Assembly (NCBI RefSeq): GCF_048553715.1
Contig: NZ_JBLZNC010000001.1
Span: forward strand, 310,001 to 374,000
Reading direction: 5' to 3'
Source: Sagittula sp048553715
Lineage (GTDB): Bacteria > Pseudomonadota > Alphaproteobacteria > Rhodobacterales > Rhodobacteraceae
DNA: 64,000 bases
In this document: positions 36,388 through 44,492 of the stretch, piece by piece
Layout: every line of letters begins with the position of its first letter
Position numbering within the stretch: position 1 is the first letter of the stretch
The notes under the pieces: generated by a model
Told to the model about the DNA's origin: nothing
The model's database searches: none
The model's input: the letters and a program-made list of their open reading frames with translations, nothing else
Program-made: the position numbers and the translations under genes

Positions 36388-37155
36388 ATGACATATTGCG
36401 TGGGGATGATGCTCGACCACGGGCTGGTGTTCATGTCGGACACGCGGACAAATGCAGGTCTCGACAATATCTCGACCTTCCGCAAAATGTCGATCTGGGA
36501 AACTCCCGGTGAACGGTCGATCACCTTGATGTCGGCAGGCAACCTTGCCACCACGCAGGCCGTGGTCAGCCTGCTTGAGGAGCGCAGCAAATCGCCCGAG
36601 GACCGCGCACCCTCCCTGTTGGAGGTGCCGTCGATGTTTCAGGCCGCGCGCCTGATCGCCGACACGCTGCGCGACGTGATCGAACAGCACGCCGATACCG
36701 GACAGCGCGCCGACAGCACCTTTAACGCCACGCTGATTCTTGGCGGCCAGATCAAAGGCGGCCCGCATCGCCTGTTCATGATCTACCCCGAAGGCAACTT
36801 TATCGAAGCGGGCGACGACACGCCATTTTTCCAGATCGGCGAGACGAAATACGGCCGCCCCATTCTGGTCCGCGCCTACGACAGCGACATGAGTTTCGAG
36901 GCGGCGATGAAGCTGCTGCTTGTCAGCTTCGACTCCACGCTCAAGGCGAACCTGACCGTGGGCGCCCCGTTCGATTTCCACTGTTACGCCAAGGACAGCC
37001 TGCAAACAGGGCGCACGGGACGGATCACCGCGGAAGATCCCTATTTCCAGTCGATCTCCCAAGGCTGGGGAGAGGCGCTGCGCGAGGCGCTCGACATGCT
37101 GCCGGACTTCTCCGCCGATCCCGACCGCTATCCCGACGCAGGTCTCGGCGACTGA
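36388..37155 (+). CDS. Anbu proteasome-type peptidase (ancestral beta subunit)
   Basis: A 255-residue N-terminal-nucleophile hydrolase of the proteasome beta family. After loss of Met1, Thr2 becomes the nucleophile (MTYCVGM). The supporting residues are D18 (SDTRTNAG) and K33 (FRKMSIWE), the Thr1/Asp17/Lys33 set of proteasomes. The body has VFMSDTRTNAGLD and the glycine-rich LMSAGNLA. Length fits Anbu rather than HslV (about 175). It closes the four-gene operon, and a hairpin terminator follows after 12 bases. Confidence 0.92.
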   Translation: MTYCVGMMLDHGLVFMSDTRTNAGLDNISTFRKMSIWETPGERSITLMSAGNLATTQAVVSLLEERSKSPEDRAPSLLEVPSMFQAARLIADTLRDVIEQHADTGQRADSTFNATLILGGQIKGGPHRLFMIYPEGNFIEAGDDTPFFQIGETKYGRPILVRAYDSDMSFEAAMKLLLVSFDSTLKANLTVGAPFDFHCYAKDSLQTGRTGRITAEDPYFQSISQGWGEALREALDMLPDFSADPDRYPDAGLGD

Positions 37156-37167
37156 CAGCGCATTAAA

Positions 37168-37206
37168 ACAGGCCCCGGCGGATCATCTCCTCCGGGGCCT
37201 GTTGTT
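37168..37206 (+). terminator. Hairpin terminator of the Anbu operon
   Basis: ACAGGCCCCGG (37168-37178) pairs perfectly with CCGGGGCCTGT (37192-37202), followed by TGTT. It may also serve the opposite-strand operon that ends at 37217. Confidence 0.85.
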
Positions 37207-37216
37207 CACAACATGC

Positions 37217-37390
37217 TCAAGCACGCCGCCCTTCGCGCCACAGCCATAGGGCAACACCACCGGCAGCCGCCACCACGGCCAGCGCCGCCAGCATCAATCC
37301 ATTGCCGGAATGCGCATGCGGCAATGCCGCGCTATGGGCCGCCGCAGGGCCGGCCACGGTCACAGCGCCCATCACGATTACATATTTCAT
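37217..37390 (-). CDS. 57-residue membrane protein, last gene of the guanidine operon
   Basis: A 57-codon reading frame. The N-terminal stretch MKYVIVMGAVTVAGPAAAHS looks like a signal or anchor segment. A short His-containing loop (HSAALPHAHSGNG) and one transmembrane helix (GLMLAALAVVAAAGGVALWLW) follow, then a basic tail REGRRA. Its ATG overlaps the TGA of the His-rich gene upstream (ATGA), so the two are translationally coupled. It has the format of small Rhodobacterales membrane proteins without known function. The three histidines facing the outside next to a His-rich protein suggest a metal-related role (inference). Confidence 0.7.
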   Translation of the reverse strand: MKYVIVMGAVTVAGPAAAHSAALPHAHSGNGLMLAALAVVAAAGGVALWLWREGRRA

Positions 37391-37845
37391 CTGTCCAATT
37401 CTCGCTTTCTCTGTGTCAGGAAATCTCGCAGGTCCAAGGTCGATTTTTCATCCATGGACACGTAGATCAGGTGCATGTTTGTCCGCTCCCGGACCATCTC
37501 GCCGGGAAACGGCAGATAGGACAGCTCGCGCGAGCCAAAGGACGGGGACGCCGTGCCGACCTGCCAATCAGTGGTCAACTCCACATCCACCAGCTTCAGC
37601 GCGGTCGCGCCGCCTTTGCCCGGCCGCTCAAAGGGCACACCGGCCAGCTTGAGATAGCTGGTCTTGTCCTTGGCCTGCACGAACCCGTCGATGAACTGCG
37701 CCGCCAGCACCTGCAAATCCGCCGCCTCATCATGTTCATGCATATGCGAATGCAGGTGATCTGCATCGTGCGGATGGTTGTGATCATGCGGATGATGATG
37801 ATGATGATGCGCGTGATGCGCCCCGTGCGGGTGATCATGTGGCAT
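37387..37845 (-). CDS. Histidine-rich protein, probable metal (nickel) binding partner
   Basis: A 152-residue protein. Residues 1-38 contain 20 histidines, including a run of six (13-18), mixed with Asp and Pro, the composition of nickel/zinc storage or chaperone tails. Residues 42-152 form a folded domain that I do not recognise (LQVLAAQFIDGFVQAKDKTSYLKLAG; then LVDVELTTDWQVGTASPSFG; then EMVRERTNMHLIYVSMDE). There is no signal peptide. It follows the agmatinase-family hydrolase gene by 99 bases and overlaps the small membrane-protein gene. Agmatinase-family guanidine hydrolases need nickel, so a role in nickel delivery is a reasonable inference; zinc handling is possible. Confidence 0.75.
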   Translation of the reverse strand: MPHDHPHGAHHAHHHHHHPHDHNHPHDADHLHSHMHEHDEAADLQVLAAQFIDGFVQAKDKTSYLKLAGVPFERPGKGGATALKLVDVELTTDWQVGTASPSFGSRELSYLPFPGEMVRERTNMHLIYVSMDEKSTLDLRDFLTQRKRELDR

Positions 37846-37860
37846 GACGGACCTTTCGCG

Positions 37861-37930
37861 CTTTTTCTTGGCCCAAATACCTCGGGGTTGAATGCCCCGC
37901 AGGGGCAGAAGGGGCAGCGCCCCTTGGCTG
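37861..37930 (-). repeat. 3'-terminal repeat element, copy 2 (downstream of the hydrolase gene)
   Basis: Read on the minus strand shortly after the hydrolase stop, nested hairpins (GGGGCGCTGCCCC and GCCCCTGCGGGGC) are followed by CCCC, GAGGTATTTGG and GCCAAGAAAAAG. The final 27 bases match copy 1 at 22627-22653. Both copies sit just 3' of a stop codon in the same orientation relative to the gene. Confidence 0.7.
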
Positions 37931-37944
37931 ACGCACCGGCATAA

Positions 37945-39234
37945 TCACTCTCCCACCTTATGGGGGGCATCATTCGACCAGCGCTTGCCCTCGAATGCCC
38001 CGTGCGGCAGGGTCACGGGCTTGTCGATGTGGCGCTTGTGTTTGCCCAATGTGCCGTTGGACACCATTGCCCCCAGAACGTCCACGATGACCCGCGTGCC
38101 CATCAGCGCGGTGATGTCCGAGGTGTCATAGGGCGGGGAAACCTCGACCAACTCCAGTCCACAGATGCCTTCAGCGGCCACACCGGAGGCAAGCGCCAGC
38201 GCTTCGCGCGGCAGGAACCCACCGGGTTCCGGCCAGCCTGTGCCGGGCACAAATCCGCAGTCGATGCTGTCGATGTCAAACGACATATAGACCATGTCCA
38301 CCCCGTCCCATGCCATCTCCAGCGCCATCTCGATGGTCTTGTCGATGCCCATTTTCTCCATGTCACCCATGGTGATGATATTGGTGTGGCGCTCGCGCGC
38401 GACCTTGACCGCCTCGCGCGGGACCTGCCAGCCGCCGATGCCGATCTGCACAAGGTTCTTGGCCGGCACATTCGGCAGGTTGGTCGAATGGAACCACGGG
38501 GTGGTGTGCATCCGCTCGTCGAGATCTTTCTCCTGAATATCCGCATGGCGGTCGAAATGGATGATGCCGATTTTCTTCGAGGTGCATTGCGCGATGCCGC
38601 GCACGCAAGGAAAGCCTATGGAATGGTCGCCGCCAATCATGATCGGCAGCGAGCCGGACGAGAACACATGGCTCACCCCGCGGCTGATCTGGTCAAAGGA
38701 CTTCTCGATATTGGCTGGAATGGTGAACACATCGCCTGCATCGCATAGCGTCATCTGCTCGCGCAGATCCACGCTGATCTCGTAGTTGTAGGGCGTATAA
38801 AGCGCCGAGATCTTGCGCACGCCTTGCGGGCCAAAGCGCGTGCCGGGGCGGTAGGTGGTGCCGCCGTCAAAGGGAATGCCAAGAACGGTGGCGTCGTAAT
38901 TGGCGACCTCCAGCACGTCCTCGGTGTAGGGCGCCTTGAGGAAAGTGTTGATGCCCGCGTAGTGGGGCAGCTCGCCGCGCGCAAAGGTGGGGATCGACTT
39001 GTCGTCGATGCTGTCGGCGCCGGTCAGCCCCATGCGCAAAGCCCATGCGCGCTCTTCGGCCCAGCGGCCTTCGGGCAGTTCGGCCTCTTTGCGCATCGCC
39101 TTCCAGCCCGCCAGTTTTGTCAGGTCGGGGTGGTGGTGGCGCTGCTCTCGCGTGGCGTGACGGGCGCGCAGGCCTTGGGGCGTGCGGGCGCGGGCCTCGG
39201 CGCGGTGGATCGTGGATGAGAACTCAGAAAACAT
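37945..39234 (-). CDS. Agmatinase/ureohydrolase family enzyme, probable Ni-dependent guanidine hydrolase
   Basis: A 429-residue binuclear metalloenzyme. Metal ligands are H204 (GGDHS), D228, H230, D232 (HFDRHAD), and D320, D322 (SFDIDSID). It has a long N-terminal extension of about 90 residues before HYAGINTFLKAPY, and the loop motifs HTTPWFH (243-249) and GWPEPGGFLPRE (333-344). Together these match the guanidine-hydrolase branch rather than classical agmatinase. The reaction would be guanidine to urea and ammonia. ATG 39234 is chosen because upstream codons are GC-rich non-conserved sequence. The operon is preceded by a guanidine-I riboswitch, which supports the substrate. Agmatine or a guanidino acid remain alternatives. 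Confidence 0.85.
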   Translation of the reverse strand: MFSEFSSTIHRAEARARTPQGLRARHATREQRHHHPDLTKLAGWKAMRKEAELPEGRWAEERAWALRMGLTGADSIDDKSIPTFARGELPHYAGINTFLKAPYTEDVLEVANYDATVLGIPFDGGTTYRPGTRFGPQGVRKISALYTPYNYEISVDLREQMTLCDAGDVFTIPANIEKSFDQISRGVSHVFSSGSLPIMIGGDHSIGFPCVRGIAQCTSKKIGIIHFDRHADIQEKDLDERMHTTPWFHSTNLPNVPAKNLVQIGIGGWQVPREAVKVARERHTNIITMGDMEKMGIDKTIEMALEMAWDGVDMVYMSFDIDSIDCGFVPGTGWPEPGGFLPREALALASGVAAEGICGLELVEVSPPYDTSDITALMGTRVIVDVLGAMVSNGTLGKHKRHIDKPVTLPHGAFEGKRWSNDAPHKVGE

Positions 39235-39331
39235 TCCTGTCTCCCTTGTTGCCCCGACGGGCGCGGGGCGGGCGTGGTGCGGGCCTTGGCTATCCCACGC
39301 GCGGGGCCCGTGGGCGCGCGTGGGTATGGGG

Positions 39332-40117
39332 TCAGAGGGCCTGCACTTCGGGTGGTGCGGCCAGGGACGGGTAGCGGTCCAGAATGTTCTGGTAGGGCAT
39401 CCCGCCGTTGCGGGCGTCGAAATCATAGGTCAGCGTTGCGCCGAACAGGCCGGGGTCCTGCGGGTCCCAGCGGACCTTGTCGAAAACCAGCACCCGGTCG
39501 CCCAGCTTGAACGCCTCTTCAAGATCATGGGACACCATGAAAACGGTCATCTTTGTCTCGGTGCGCAGTTCGGTCAGGAAATCGTGCATCTGGTGTCGCG
39601 TGCCGGGGTCCAGCGCGCCAAAGGGTTCATCAAGCAACAACACGCGCGGGCGCGCCGTCAGCGCCTGACCGATGGCAAGGCGTTGCTGCATCCCGCCCGA
39701 CAGGCTGGCGGGGTATTGATCTGCCACATGGTTCAGACCGATGCGGGCGAGCATGGCGTCCGCCCGTTCAGCGGCGGCGCGCCGTTGGGCGCGTGACAGC
39801 CAGCCAAAGCGTGTGGCAAAGCCTTCTCCGGCAATCAGGTTGTCGCGGATGGTGAGATGCGGAAAGACCGAATATTTCTGGAACACAACGCCGCGCTCGC
39901 GGCCCGGCTCCACCGCGACCTCGCCGCCATCGACGGTGATTGTGCCGCGCACGGGGCGCTCATCGGCCAGCAACAGCCGCAGGAAAGTGGATTTGCCGCA
40001 GCCGGAGGCACCCACGATCGACACAAAGGCGCCTTCGTCCACGTCCAGATTGACCCGTTCGATGATCGACCGGCCGCCATAGGCCTGCCAGATGTCGCGC
40101 ACTTCGACAAAGCTCAT
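39332..40117 (-). CDS. ABC transporter ATP-binding protein (NitT/TauT-type), guanidine operon
   Basis: A 261-residue NBD of the nitrate/sulfonate/taurine importer type. Walker A is GASGCGKST near residue 36, signature LSGGMQQR near 140, Walker B LLLDEPFGALD near 160, and H-loop VSHDLEEA. A C-terminal extension of about 40 residues (from DKVRWDPQDPGLFGATL) is seen. The ATG overlaps the permease TGA (ATGA), indicating coupling. It energises uptake by the permease and binding protein encoded upstream. Confidence 0.9.
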   Translation of the reverse strand: MSFVEVRDIWQAYGGRSIIERVNLDVDEGAFVSIVGASGCGKSTFLRLLLADERPVRGTITVDGGEVAVEPGRERGVVFQKYSVFPHLTIRDNLIAGEGFATRFGWLSRAQRRAAAERADAMLARIGLNHVADQYPASLSGGMQQRLAIGQALTARPRVLLLDEPFGALDPGTRHQMHDFLTELRTETKMTVFMVSHDLEEAFKLGDRVLVFDKVRWDPQDPGLFGATLTYDFDARNGGMPYQNILDRYPSLAAPPEVQAL

Positions 40118-40926
40118 AGCCCCGCCTCCATCCATGGAAAGGCCCGTCGCGACAGCTGTTTCAGCGCCCAATCCAGCACAAAGGCCAGCAGGGTGATCCA
40201 GATCACATAGGTCAGGATCACATCCATCGCGAGGTAACGGCGCACCAGAAAGATCCGGTAGCCAAGGCCCACATCGGCGGCGACGGCCTCGGCCGCGATC
40301 AAAAACAGCCATGCCGAGCCAAGCGAGAGCCGCACATTGGCGATCAGACGGGGCAGGATCTGGGGCAGGGCGACCCGCAAGGCGATGACTAACGACGACG
40401 CCCCGAGCGTCTGCGCCTTCACCAGTTGTTCATGGGGGATGTCCAAGACACGCTGCGCCAGATCACGCGTCATGAAAGGCGTAATGCCAATGACGATCAG
40501 CACCACCTTTGACGTCTCGCCCAGACCGAACACGATGAACAGGATCGGCAACAGGGCCAGCGGGGGCACCATGGACACAACCGCGACAAAACCCGACAGG
40601 GTGGCGCGCGCCAGCGGCAACAGGCCTATCACCATGCCGATCAGAAGCGACAAAGCGGCGGAAATGGCCACACCGCCCAGCAGCCGCGACAGCGACGCCC
40701 ATGTGTCATGCCACAGCAGGATCTCGCCGGAGCGTCGGTCGCCCTCGGTGAATAGCCGGATTGCCGTGTCGCGGATGGTGGACAGGGCGGGCAGCAGCTT
40801 GTCCGCCGGATTGGCGGTCAGCCGCAGGTCGGACCCGATGGCATAGGCGATCAGCACCGCCACAAAGGGCAGCGCCGCCAGAAACACCGCAAAGGGGCGG
40901 GAGGGACGTTGATTGATCAGCCGCAC
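40114..40926 (-). CDS. ABC transporter permease (NitT/TauT-type), guanidine operon
   Basis: A 270-residue inner-membrane permease with about six hydrophobic helices and the EAA loop VKAQTLGASSLVIALRVALPQILPRL near residues 168-195. It begins with GTG at 40926 (RLINQRPSRPFAVFLAALPF). The residues 55-75 segment between the first two helices is periplasmic. A GC hairpin separates it from the binding-protein gene, a common way to lower permease relative to binding-protein expression. Confidence 0.88.
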   Translation of the reverse strand: MRLINQRPSRPFAVFLAALPFVAVLIAYAIGSDLRLTANPADKLLPALSTIRDTAIRLFTEGDRRSGEILLWHDTWASLSRLLGGVAISAALSLLIGMVIGLLPLARATLSGFVAVVSMVPPLALLPILFIVFGLGETSKVVLIVIGITPFMTRDLAQRVLDIPHEQLVKAQTLGASSLVIALRVALPQILPRLIANVRLSLGSAWLFLIAAEAVAADVGLGYRIFLVRRYLAMDVILTYVIWITLLAFVLDWALKQLSRRAFPWMEAGL

Positions 40927-40960
40927 GGTCAGAACCCTGTGATCTGTCGAAAGGGAATGC

Positions 40961-40989
40961 GCCCCGGCACCTACCTGATGCGCCGGGGC
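40961..40989 (-). terminator. Intergenic hairpin between binding protein and permease genes
   Basis: GCCCCGGC (40982-40989, read on the minus strand) pairs with GCCGGGGC (40961-40968) across a 13-base loop, 12 bases after the binding-protein stop. No T-run follows. It likely attenuates or stabilises, giving more binding protein than permease. Confidence 0.65.
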
Positions 40990-41001
40990 TTTGGTCGCCT
41001 G

Positions 41002-42072
41002 TTACAGTTCGCCGTCCGCGGCCATCTGCATGTAGCTGCTGTCAAAGCGGAACATCACGTTGGCCTCTGACCCGCTGATGCTGCCATCGGGATAGGCGAT
41101 GCCCACAAAATCCGCCGACGGTGCGCCCTCGCCAAGGATGCCCTTGTCGAACAGGAACTCCGCGATCTCGGTCATGGTGCCGGGCAGATCGGGGGAGGCC
41201 GCCTGCGCCACCGCATCGGCGGGATCATAGAACATCTCGGTCGCGGCAAGCTGCGCCTTGTAGCCGTCGAGATCCGTGCCGGAGGCCTCCGCCATGGCGG
41301 TGAGGGTGTCCTCGTCGCCGGAGGCCATCAGGCCCATGACCTCGTACCACGCGCCAACCAGCGCCTTGCCGAAGTCGGGGTTCGCTTCCAGCGTCTCGGT
41401 GTTGACCACCATCAGATCGAGGATCTCGCCCGCGATTTTCGAGCTGTCGAACAGCACGGTTGCGTCGGGGTTCGAGGCGGTGATCTCTGACACCAGCGGG
41501 TTCCATGTCACCACGGTGGTGACATCGTCGGTGGCATAGGCGGCAATCATATCCGCGTCCGAGGTGTTGACCACACCGTCCAGATCACGCTCTGCCAGAC
41601 CGGCGCTGTCGAGCGCGCGCGCCAGCAGGTAATGCGACACCGAAAGCTCCACGAGGTTGACCTTGGTGCCGGCCAGATCCTCCAGCGTGACATCCCCCTT
41701 GGCGATAACCGCATCGTTGCCGTTGGAATAGTCGCCGATGATCAGCGCGGTGGTGTCCACACCGCTGCCTGCGGGAATGGACAGCGTGTCCATGTTGGTG
41801 GCCGACACCCCGTCAAAGGCACCGGCAGTGTATTGGTTGATGGATTCCACGTAGTCGTTGATCTGTACGATCTCGACGTCGATGCCGTACTCCTCGGCCC
41901 ATTTGTCCATGATGCCGCTGTCTTCGAGATAGCCCCACGGCATCCAGCCTACATAGATCGACCATGCGATCTTGAAGTCGGTCTTTTCCTGCGCCTGCGC
42001 CGGGAGGGCGGCCAGCAGTCCCAGTGATAGTGCGGTGGCGGTCAGGAATTTGGCTTTGGTCGCTTTGATCAT
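41002..42072 (-). CDS. ABC transporter substrate-binding protein, probable guanidine/urea-type
   Basis: A 356-residue periplasmic binding protein of the NitT/TauT (SsuA-like) class. The signal peptide is residues 1-27 (LSLGLLAALPAQA, cut before QEK). The mature start FKIAWSIYVGWMPWGYLEDSGIMDKWAEEYGI is characteristic of the subgroup often labelled putative urea-binding. First gene after the guanidine-I riboswitch. GGGGAAAGACG precedes its ATG. With the riboswitch and downstream hydrolase, guanidine is the best candidate ligand. Confidence 0.88.
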   Translation of the reverse strand: MIKATKAKFLTATALSLGLLAALPAQAQEKTDFKIAWSIYVGWMPWGYLEDSGIMDKWAEEYGIDVEIVQINDYVESINQYTAGAFDGVSATNMDTLSIPAGSGVDTTALIIGDYSNGNDAVIAKGDVTLEDLAGTKVNLVELSVSHYLLARALDSAGLAERDLDGVVNTSDADMIAAYATDDVTTVVTWNPLVSEITASNPDATVLFDSSKIAGEILDLMVVNTETLEANPDFGKALVGAWYEVMGLMASGDEDTLTAMAEASGTDLDGYKAQLAATEMFYDPADAVAQAASPDLPGTMTEIAEFLFDKGILGEGAPSADFVGIAYPDGSISGSEANVMFRFDSSYMQMAADGEL

Positions 42073-42153
42073 CGTCTTTCCCCATCGGTGCGTCCCGCTC
42101 GTTATGAACAGGTCACGCCCCGCTGGCGGAACAAGGAGATAGCGCGGGTCGGA

Positions 42154-42275
42154 CCTGCGCAGTATGCCTCCCGGGATTTTGGCCCGCCGTGTGCCGCGCA
42201 GGAATTGGCCCGCGTGGTGGCATTTCTCGGACCGAACCTGCTGTGGCAGCAGTGGAACCCTAAACGCCCTGCAGG
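42154..42275 (-). ncRNA. Guanidine-I (ykkC) riboswitch
   Basis: On the minus strand, in the right order and spacing, are the conserved blocks of the ykkC aptamer: AGGGTTCC (42254-42261), GGTCCGAGA (42225-42233), ACACGGCGGG (42183-42192), then CAAAA and CCCGGGAG (42168-42175). The outer P1 stem can form from CCTGC (42271-42275) and GCAGG (42154-42158). The aptamer ends about 82 bases before the start codon of the binding-protein gene. No T-run terminator is visible, so control may be translational. It binds free guanidinium and turns on guanidine uptake, export or breakdown genes. Confidence 0.88.
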
Positions 42276-42421
42276 GCCATTAGGGGCGTGGAAGGTGGGG
42301 TTTGGGCAAGGATTGCGTGCGTTTTCGGGGGCTGAATCTTTGGCGTCGCTCAAATTTTCAGCACAAACCGGGGGCAGTGCGGGGAAGATTCCGCCCAGAA
42401 TGGGGATTTTCGCCGCCCGCC

Positions 42422-43309
42422 TCAGACGGGGTGCTGTTGCAAATCGCTCCACTGGCGGGGGGAATGGCCATACAGCCGTTTGAATTCGCGGCTGAACTGC
42501 GACGGGCTGACATAGCCCACGTCCATCGCTGCCTCGTTCACGGTCATGCCGCCCGCGATCTTCATGGCGGCACTGTTCAGCCGCATCGATTTGACGAACT
42601 GAATCGGAGACATCGCAGTCGCCTGTTTGAAATTGCGGTGAAAGGCCGCGCGGCTCATCCCGGCGCGGGCGGCCATATCGTCGATGGACACGTTTTCATC
42701 CAGCCGCTGCGACACATGGGCGATGGACCGCGCGATGGGGTTGCCGGGACCAAAGGCCTGACGGGCAAAGCGGCCTGCCTCGCCCTTCATGACGGCGTAA
42801 TACAGCTCGCGCAGGCGCAACGGGCCAAGGATGGCGGCATCTGTGGGATCTTCGCTGGCCTGCACCAGACGCAAAAGCGCATCGGCAAAGCCCGCGTCCC
42901 AACGCGCCAGTTTAATGCCGCGTGGGCTCACGTCACTGGAGGGCAGGGGCGGGGATGTGCGCTCCATCTCCAGCGTCAATTCGGACATGATGCGCGGATC
43001 AAGCGCGATATAGACGCCGAACAGCGGGTCGTCGTCCGATGCGGTGGGCGTGCCCGCGCGCACAGGCAGCGACATGGGGCAGCACAGGTATTGGCTATTG
43101 TCGTAGACGAAGCGCTCGCCTTCCAGAACGGTTTCCTTGCCGCCGCTGACAATGGCGATCAGGCTGGGTTCATAGACCGCCGGGACGCAAGGCACGGCCT
43201 CGGTTGCGCGGAATAGCTTGACCCCCGGAATACCGGTCTCCATCAGCCCGTCGCTGGACATGCGGGCCTCGATTATCTGTCGGATACGTTTCTTTTCCAT
43301 AGTAGGCAC
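42422..43309 (-). CDS. AraC family transcriptional regulator
   Basis: A 295-residue regulator. The N-terminal part is the AraC_N cupin-like sensor (VPCVPAVYEPSLIAIVSGGKETVLEGERFVYDNSQYLCCPMSLP). The C-terminal 100 residues carry the two helix-turn-helix motifs: IDDMAARAGMSRAAFHRNFK and AAMDVGYVSPSQFSREFKRLYGHSP. It diverges from an SDR gene with a 155-base gap and probably controls that gene, as is common for this pair. It also lies upstream of the guanidine operon on the same strand, but the riboswitch has 147 bases of its own upstream DNA. Confidence 0.9.
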   Translation of the reverse strand: MPTMEKKRIRQIIEARMSSDGLMETGIPGVKLFRATEAVPCVPAVYEPSLIAIVSGGKETVLEGERFVYDNSQYLCCPMSLPVRAGTPTASDDDPLFGVYIALDPRIMSELTLEMERTSPPLPSSDVSPRGIKLARWDAGFADALLRLVQASEDPTDAAILGPLRLRELYYAVMKGEAGRFARQAFGPGNPIARSIAHVSQRLDENVSIDDMAARAGMSRAAFHRNFKQATAMSPIQFVKSMRLNSAAMKIAGGMTVNEAAMDVGYVSPSQFSREFKRLYGHSPRQWSDLQQHPV

Positions 43310-43464
43310 TTAGGCGCGGCTCTCTCCTGCGTGCAACCCTATTGAGACAATTAGGCAAGTATTTGCGATTATATCGCCTACCGATGCGGGGTTCTGCGAT
43401 TTATCTACCGTCTCGACACAACGTAATACGGGGCCGCAACGCCCCAACAGACTGGAGAACAGAC

Positions 43465-44412
43465 ATGACCACCAAGACATTCGGCCCCAAAGGATGGACC
43501 CCTGAAAACCTCGGCGATCAATCCGGCAAAACCTTTGTGATCACCGGCGCCAATGCCGGCGCAGGGTTTCAGGCGACCCGCACGCTGCTGGCAAAAGGCG
43601 CCCGCGTCGTCATGTTGAACCGCAGCGACGAGAAATCCGCCGCAGCCGTCAAAGAGCTGAAGGCCGAATTCGGTGCCGATGCGGAGGTCAGCTTTGTCCG
43701 GATGGATCTGGCGGATCTGGCGTCTGTGCATGCCGCCGCCGAAGAGGTGTTGCAAACCGTGCCGCAGATCGACGCGCTGATCTGCAACGCGGCCATCGCG
43801 CAGGTGCCGACCCAGCAGTTCACCAAGGACGGGTTCGAAAGCCAGCTCGGCACCAATCACTACGGCCACTTTGTCCTGTGCGGCAAGCTGTTCGACCGGA
43901 TCGATGCCTCTGCCGGGCGGATCGTGGTTGTGTCGAGCCTTGGCTATAAAATGGGACTGCGCACCATCCAGTTTGACGACATGGACTGGGATAAGAACTA
44001 CCACCCCAACCGTACCTACTGTCACAGCAAGCTGGCGCAGATGATGTTCGCCTATGAACTGCAGGACCGGATCGCGGCCACCGGCAAGTCTGTCGAGGTC
44101 TATGTCTGCCACCCCGGTGCCTCTGCGACCTCTTTGATCAGCACCAGCGGGGGCATGATGACCCGTATCACATGGTGGTTCATGCAGCGTCTTCCGATTG
44201 TGCAAACCGCCGAACAGGGATCCTACCCGGAGGTCATGTGCGCCACCGCCGACGGCCTGACGCAGCGCGCGCTGTATGGCCCGACGGGGCGGATGGAAAT
44301 GGTGGGACCGGTGGGGCAAGGGACGTTGGAGCCCTACGCCTATGACAAGCCGGTCATGACGCGCCTTTGGAACGTATCCGAACAGGCCACCGGCTACGTC
44401 TGGAACATCTGA
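43465..44412 (+). CDS. Short-chain dehydrogenase/reductase
   Basis: A 315-residue NAD(P)H-dependent oxidoreductase of the larger, retinol-dehydrogenase-like SDR type. The cofactor motif TGANAGAG is near residue 27, NAAIA near 115, and the catalytic YxxxK is YCHSK near residue 187, with the preceding Ser in VVSSLGYK. The ATG at 43465 follows ACTGGAGAACAG. Divergent from the AraC gene, its likely regulator. The substrate is unknown. Confidence 0.9.
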   Translation: MTTKTFGPKGWTPENLGDQSGKTFVITGANAGAGFQATRTLLAKGARVVMLNRSDEKSAAAVKELKAEFGADAEVSFVRMDLADLASVHAAAEEVLQTVPQIDALICNAAIAQVPTQQFTKDGFESQLGTNHYGHFVLCGKLFDRIDASAGRIVVVSSLGYKMGLRTIQFDDMDWDKNYHPNRTYCHSKLAQMMFAYELQDRIAATGKSVEVYVCHPGASATSLISTSGGMMTRITWWFMQRLPIVQTAEQGSYPEVMCATADGLTQRALYGPTGRMEMVGPVGQGTLEPYAYDKPVMTRLWNVSEQATGYVWNI

Positions 44413-44492
44413 CTGGACCGCACGCCGGACCTTGGGCCACACTCGGGGTCCGGCGATTTGGCCGCGCCTGCGGCTGGACACAGGAAAAAGGT

